Below are positions 63,353 to 64,000 of a DNA stretch of 64,000 nucleotides, one piece after another. The translations under genes were made by a program, and so were the position numbers. Source of the stretch: Gammaproteobacteria bacterium (GTDB taxonomy: Bacteria; Pseudomonadota; Gammaproteobacteria; Pseudomonadales; Azotimanducaceae); the NCBI GenBank assembly GCA_026707945.1, contig JAPOVV010000016.1, positions 62,001 through 126,000 on the forward strand, in the 5' to 3' direction. Numbering within the stretch: the first letter of the stretch is position 1; the number at the start of each line of letters is the position of its first letter. The notes below the pieces were generated by a model. That model ran no database searches and was not told where the DNA came from. It was given only the letters and a program-made list of their open reading frames with translations.

Positions 63353-63954
63353 ATTTGCGTCGTGCGGAATCGGGACTAGCTAGCAAGTTGGATAACTTTC
63401 AACTCGCATTTCAGAAAAAACTGACTAATGTGCGGGGCGATGGTTACTTGGCGATTGAAACAGGATCACGCCCAGCTTGCATGGTCTGGCATGAATCCGA
63501 CACCGATTTGAATGATGTCGACACTACAACGGACCCATCGGCTAGTGCGCAGACACTTCAGCCTATGCCATTCCCCGCTACTACAAAGACAAAGCGAAGG
63601 GGGATACAGGAGTATGAATCACGATTGGCATACCTGCGTGATGAGGCCGAAGACGACGATTGTGTGATTAATCCCCATTCTGAGACTGACTTCAGACATT
63701 TCATCGAGTCGCGACCTCGACTGCGAAAAGGTGACCTAGTGCTCATGGACAACGGGAACTTACGAGCCATATGGGAGAGTTATGACGGGGCTCAATTGGG
63801 TCTTCAGTTCCTAGGCGGCGGCTCTGTCCAGTTTGTAGTTTTTACACAACGACCGAGTGGAAATCAAATTTCTCGTGTTACCGGTCGTGATTCGATGACG
63901 GGTCTAGAGCAGCTCATTCGTGCGCTTGATGTACAGTCACTACTTTTCGAATGA
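63349..63954 (+). CDS. Conserved-looking 201-residue protein of the uncharacterised module
   Basis: A 201-residue soluble protein. The first third begins with a helix (LDNFQLAFQKKL) and a strand GYLAIETGSRPACMVWHESD, and a variable acidic linker follows. The C-terminal part has a compact pattern: LRKGDLVLMDNGNLRAIWES, LGLQFLGGGSVQFVVF and ISRVTGRDSMTGLEQLI, ending LDVQSLLFE. This pattern is familiar from hypothetical proteins next to glycine-rich partners, but it matches no characterised family known to me. ATG overlaps the previous stop and the TGA overlaps the next ATG (63951). Confidence 0.7.
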   Translation: MNLRRAESGLASKLDNFQLAFQKKLTNVRGDGYLAIETGSRPACMVWHESDTDLNDVDTTTDPSASAQTLQPMPFPATTKTKRRGIQEYESRLAYLRDEAEDDDCVINPHSETDFRHFIESRPRLRKGDLVLMDNGNLRAIWESYDGAQLGLQFLGGGSVQFVVFTQRPSGNQISRVTGRDSMTGLEQLIRALDVQSLLFE

Positions 63955-64000
63955 CGGGTTACGATCTACCCGAACGCGACCAAATCGTTCGATACATCAA
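63951..64000 (+). CDS. N-terminal fragment of a third gene in the module (cut by window edge)
   Basis: ATG 63951 overlaps the TGA of the 201-residue gene by 4 bp, continuing the coupled pattern of this module. Only 16 residues are visible (start MTGYDLPERDQIVRYI). The frame stays open to the right edge. The identity cannot be determined; it resembles the hydrophilic starts of proteins sharing this module. Confidence 0.55.
   Translation, partial: MTGYDLPERDQIVRYI

Noticed and set aside
1-64000. CRISPR array, rRNA operon, insertion sequence or prophage
   Set aside because: No array of identical spaced repeats, no rRNA core words, no transposase or phage structural genes were found.

Overview
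The window looks like chromosomal DNA of a free-living, aerobic Gram-negative bacterium, most likely a gammaproteobacterium. The evidence is an outer-membrane type DUF5916/CBM9-like barrel, lipoproteins, a LpxL/HtrB-type acyltransferase, a complete SUF iron-sulphur operon, aerobic tyrosine breakdown (HPPD plus homogentisate dioxygenase) and several Fe(II)/2-oxoglutarate oxygenases. GTG and TTG starts are frequent, genes are tightly packed and 4-bp or 8-bp overlaps are common. The exact taxon cannot be fixed from sequence reading alone.

Region by region. (1) 1-8.3 kb: one tightly coupled + strand operon with a truncated upstream gene, a membrane-anchored helical-repeat protein, a PEGA-repeat/FGE-fold protein, a small acidic exported protein, a TolQ/MotA-like channel subunit, an actin/Hsp70-like protein ending in an FHA-like segment, and two VWA proteins anchored by TolR-like helices. 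I read this as a dedicated proton-driven cell-envelope machine and the best candidate for an undescribed system. (2) 8.4-15.4 kb: an exported flavin amine oxidase, a lipoprotein pair, a nucleotidyltransferase and a UvrA protein with a partly missing zinc module. (3) 15.5-17.4 kb (minus): a DUF2089 regulator, a small membrane protein, a SHOCT-like protein and a DUF2807 protein. (4) 17.4-22.7 kb: a defence-like patch with a DUF4143 ATPase preceded by four perfectly phased 23-bp tandem repeats, then a type IV McrBC system whose McrB carries an EVE-like reader domain. (5) 22.9-29.4 kb: GST, CaiB/BaiF CoA-transferase, phytanoyl-CoA dioxygenase family protein, an ECF-like sigma factor with a long C-terminal extension, a DUF5694 protein and an SPFH membrane protein. 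(6) 29.6-35.4 kb (minus): sufBCDS-sufA-sufT-sufE.

(7) 35.6-41.4 kb: alpha/beta hydrolase, DUF1761, a second phytanoyl-CoA dioxygenase-like protein coupled to a glycosyltransferase (TIGR04283-like) and a DUF2064 transferase (TIGR04282-like), then an M19 dipeptidase. (8) 41.4-46.3 kb: a sugar symporter with a cytoplasmic GH3 glycosidase, a histone-deacetylase-family amidohydrolase and tRNA-Arg(CCT). (9) 46.3-51.0 kb: quinone oxidoreductase, a hypothetical protein, the DUF5916 barrel and an AlkA-like glycosylase. (10) 51.3-62.7 kb: hpd-hmgA, GPP34, two metallo-beta-lactamase-fold hydrolases, an acyl-CoA dehydrogenase / hydratase-like / acyl-CoA synthetase set, a lipid A type acyltransferase and galactose mutarotase. 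(11) 63.1-64.0 kb: the start of a three-gene module (glycine-rich mini-protein, a 201-aa protein, and a third gene cut by the window edge) of unknown function.

No rRNA, CRISPR array, insertion sequence or intact prophage was seen.
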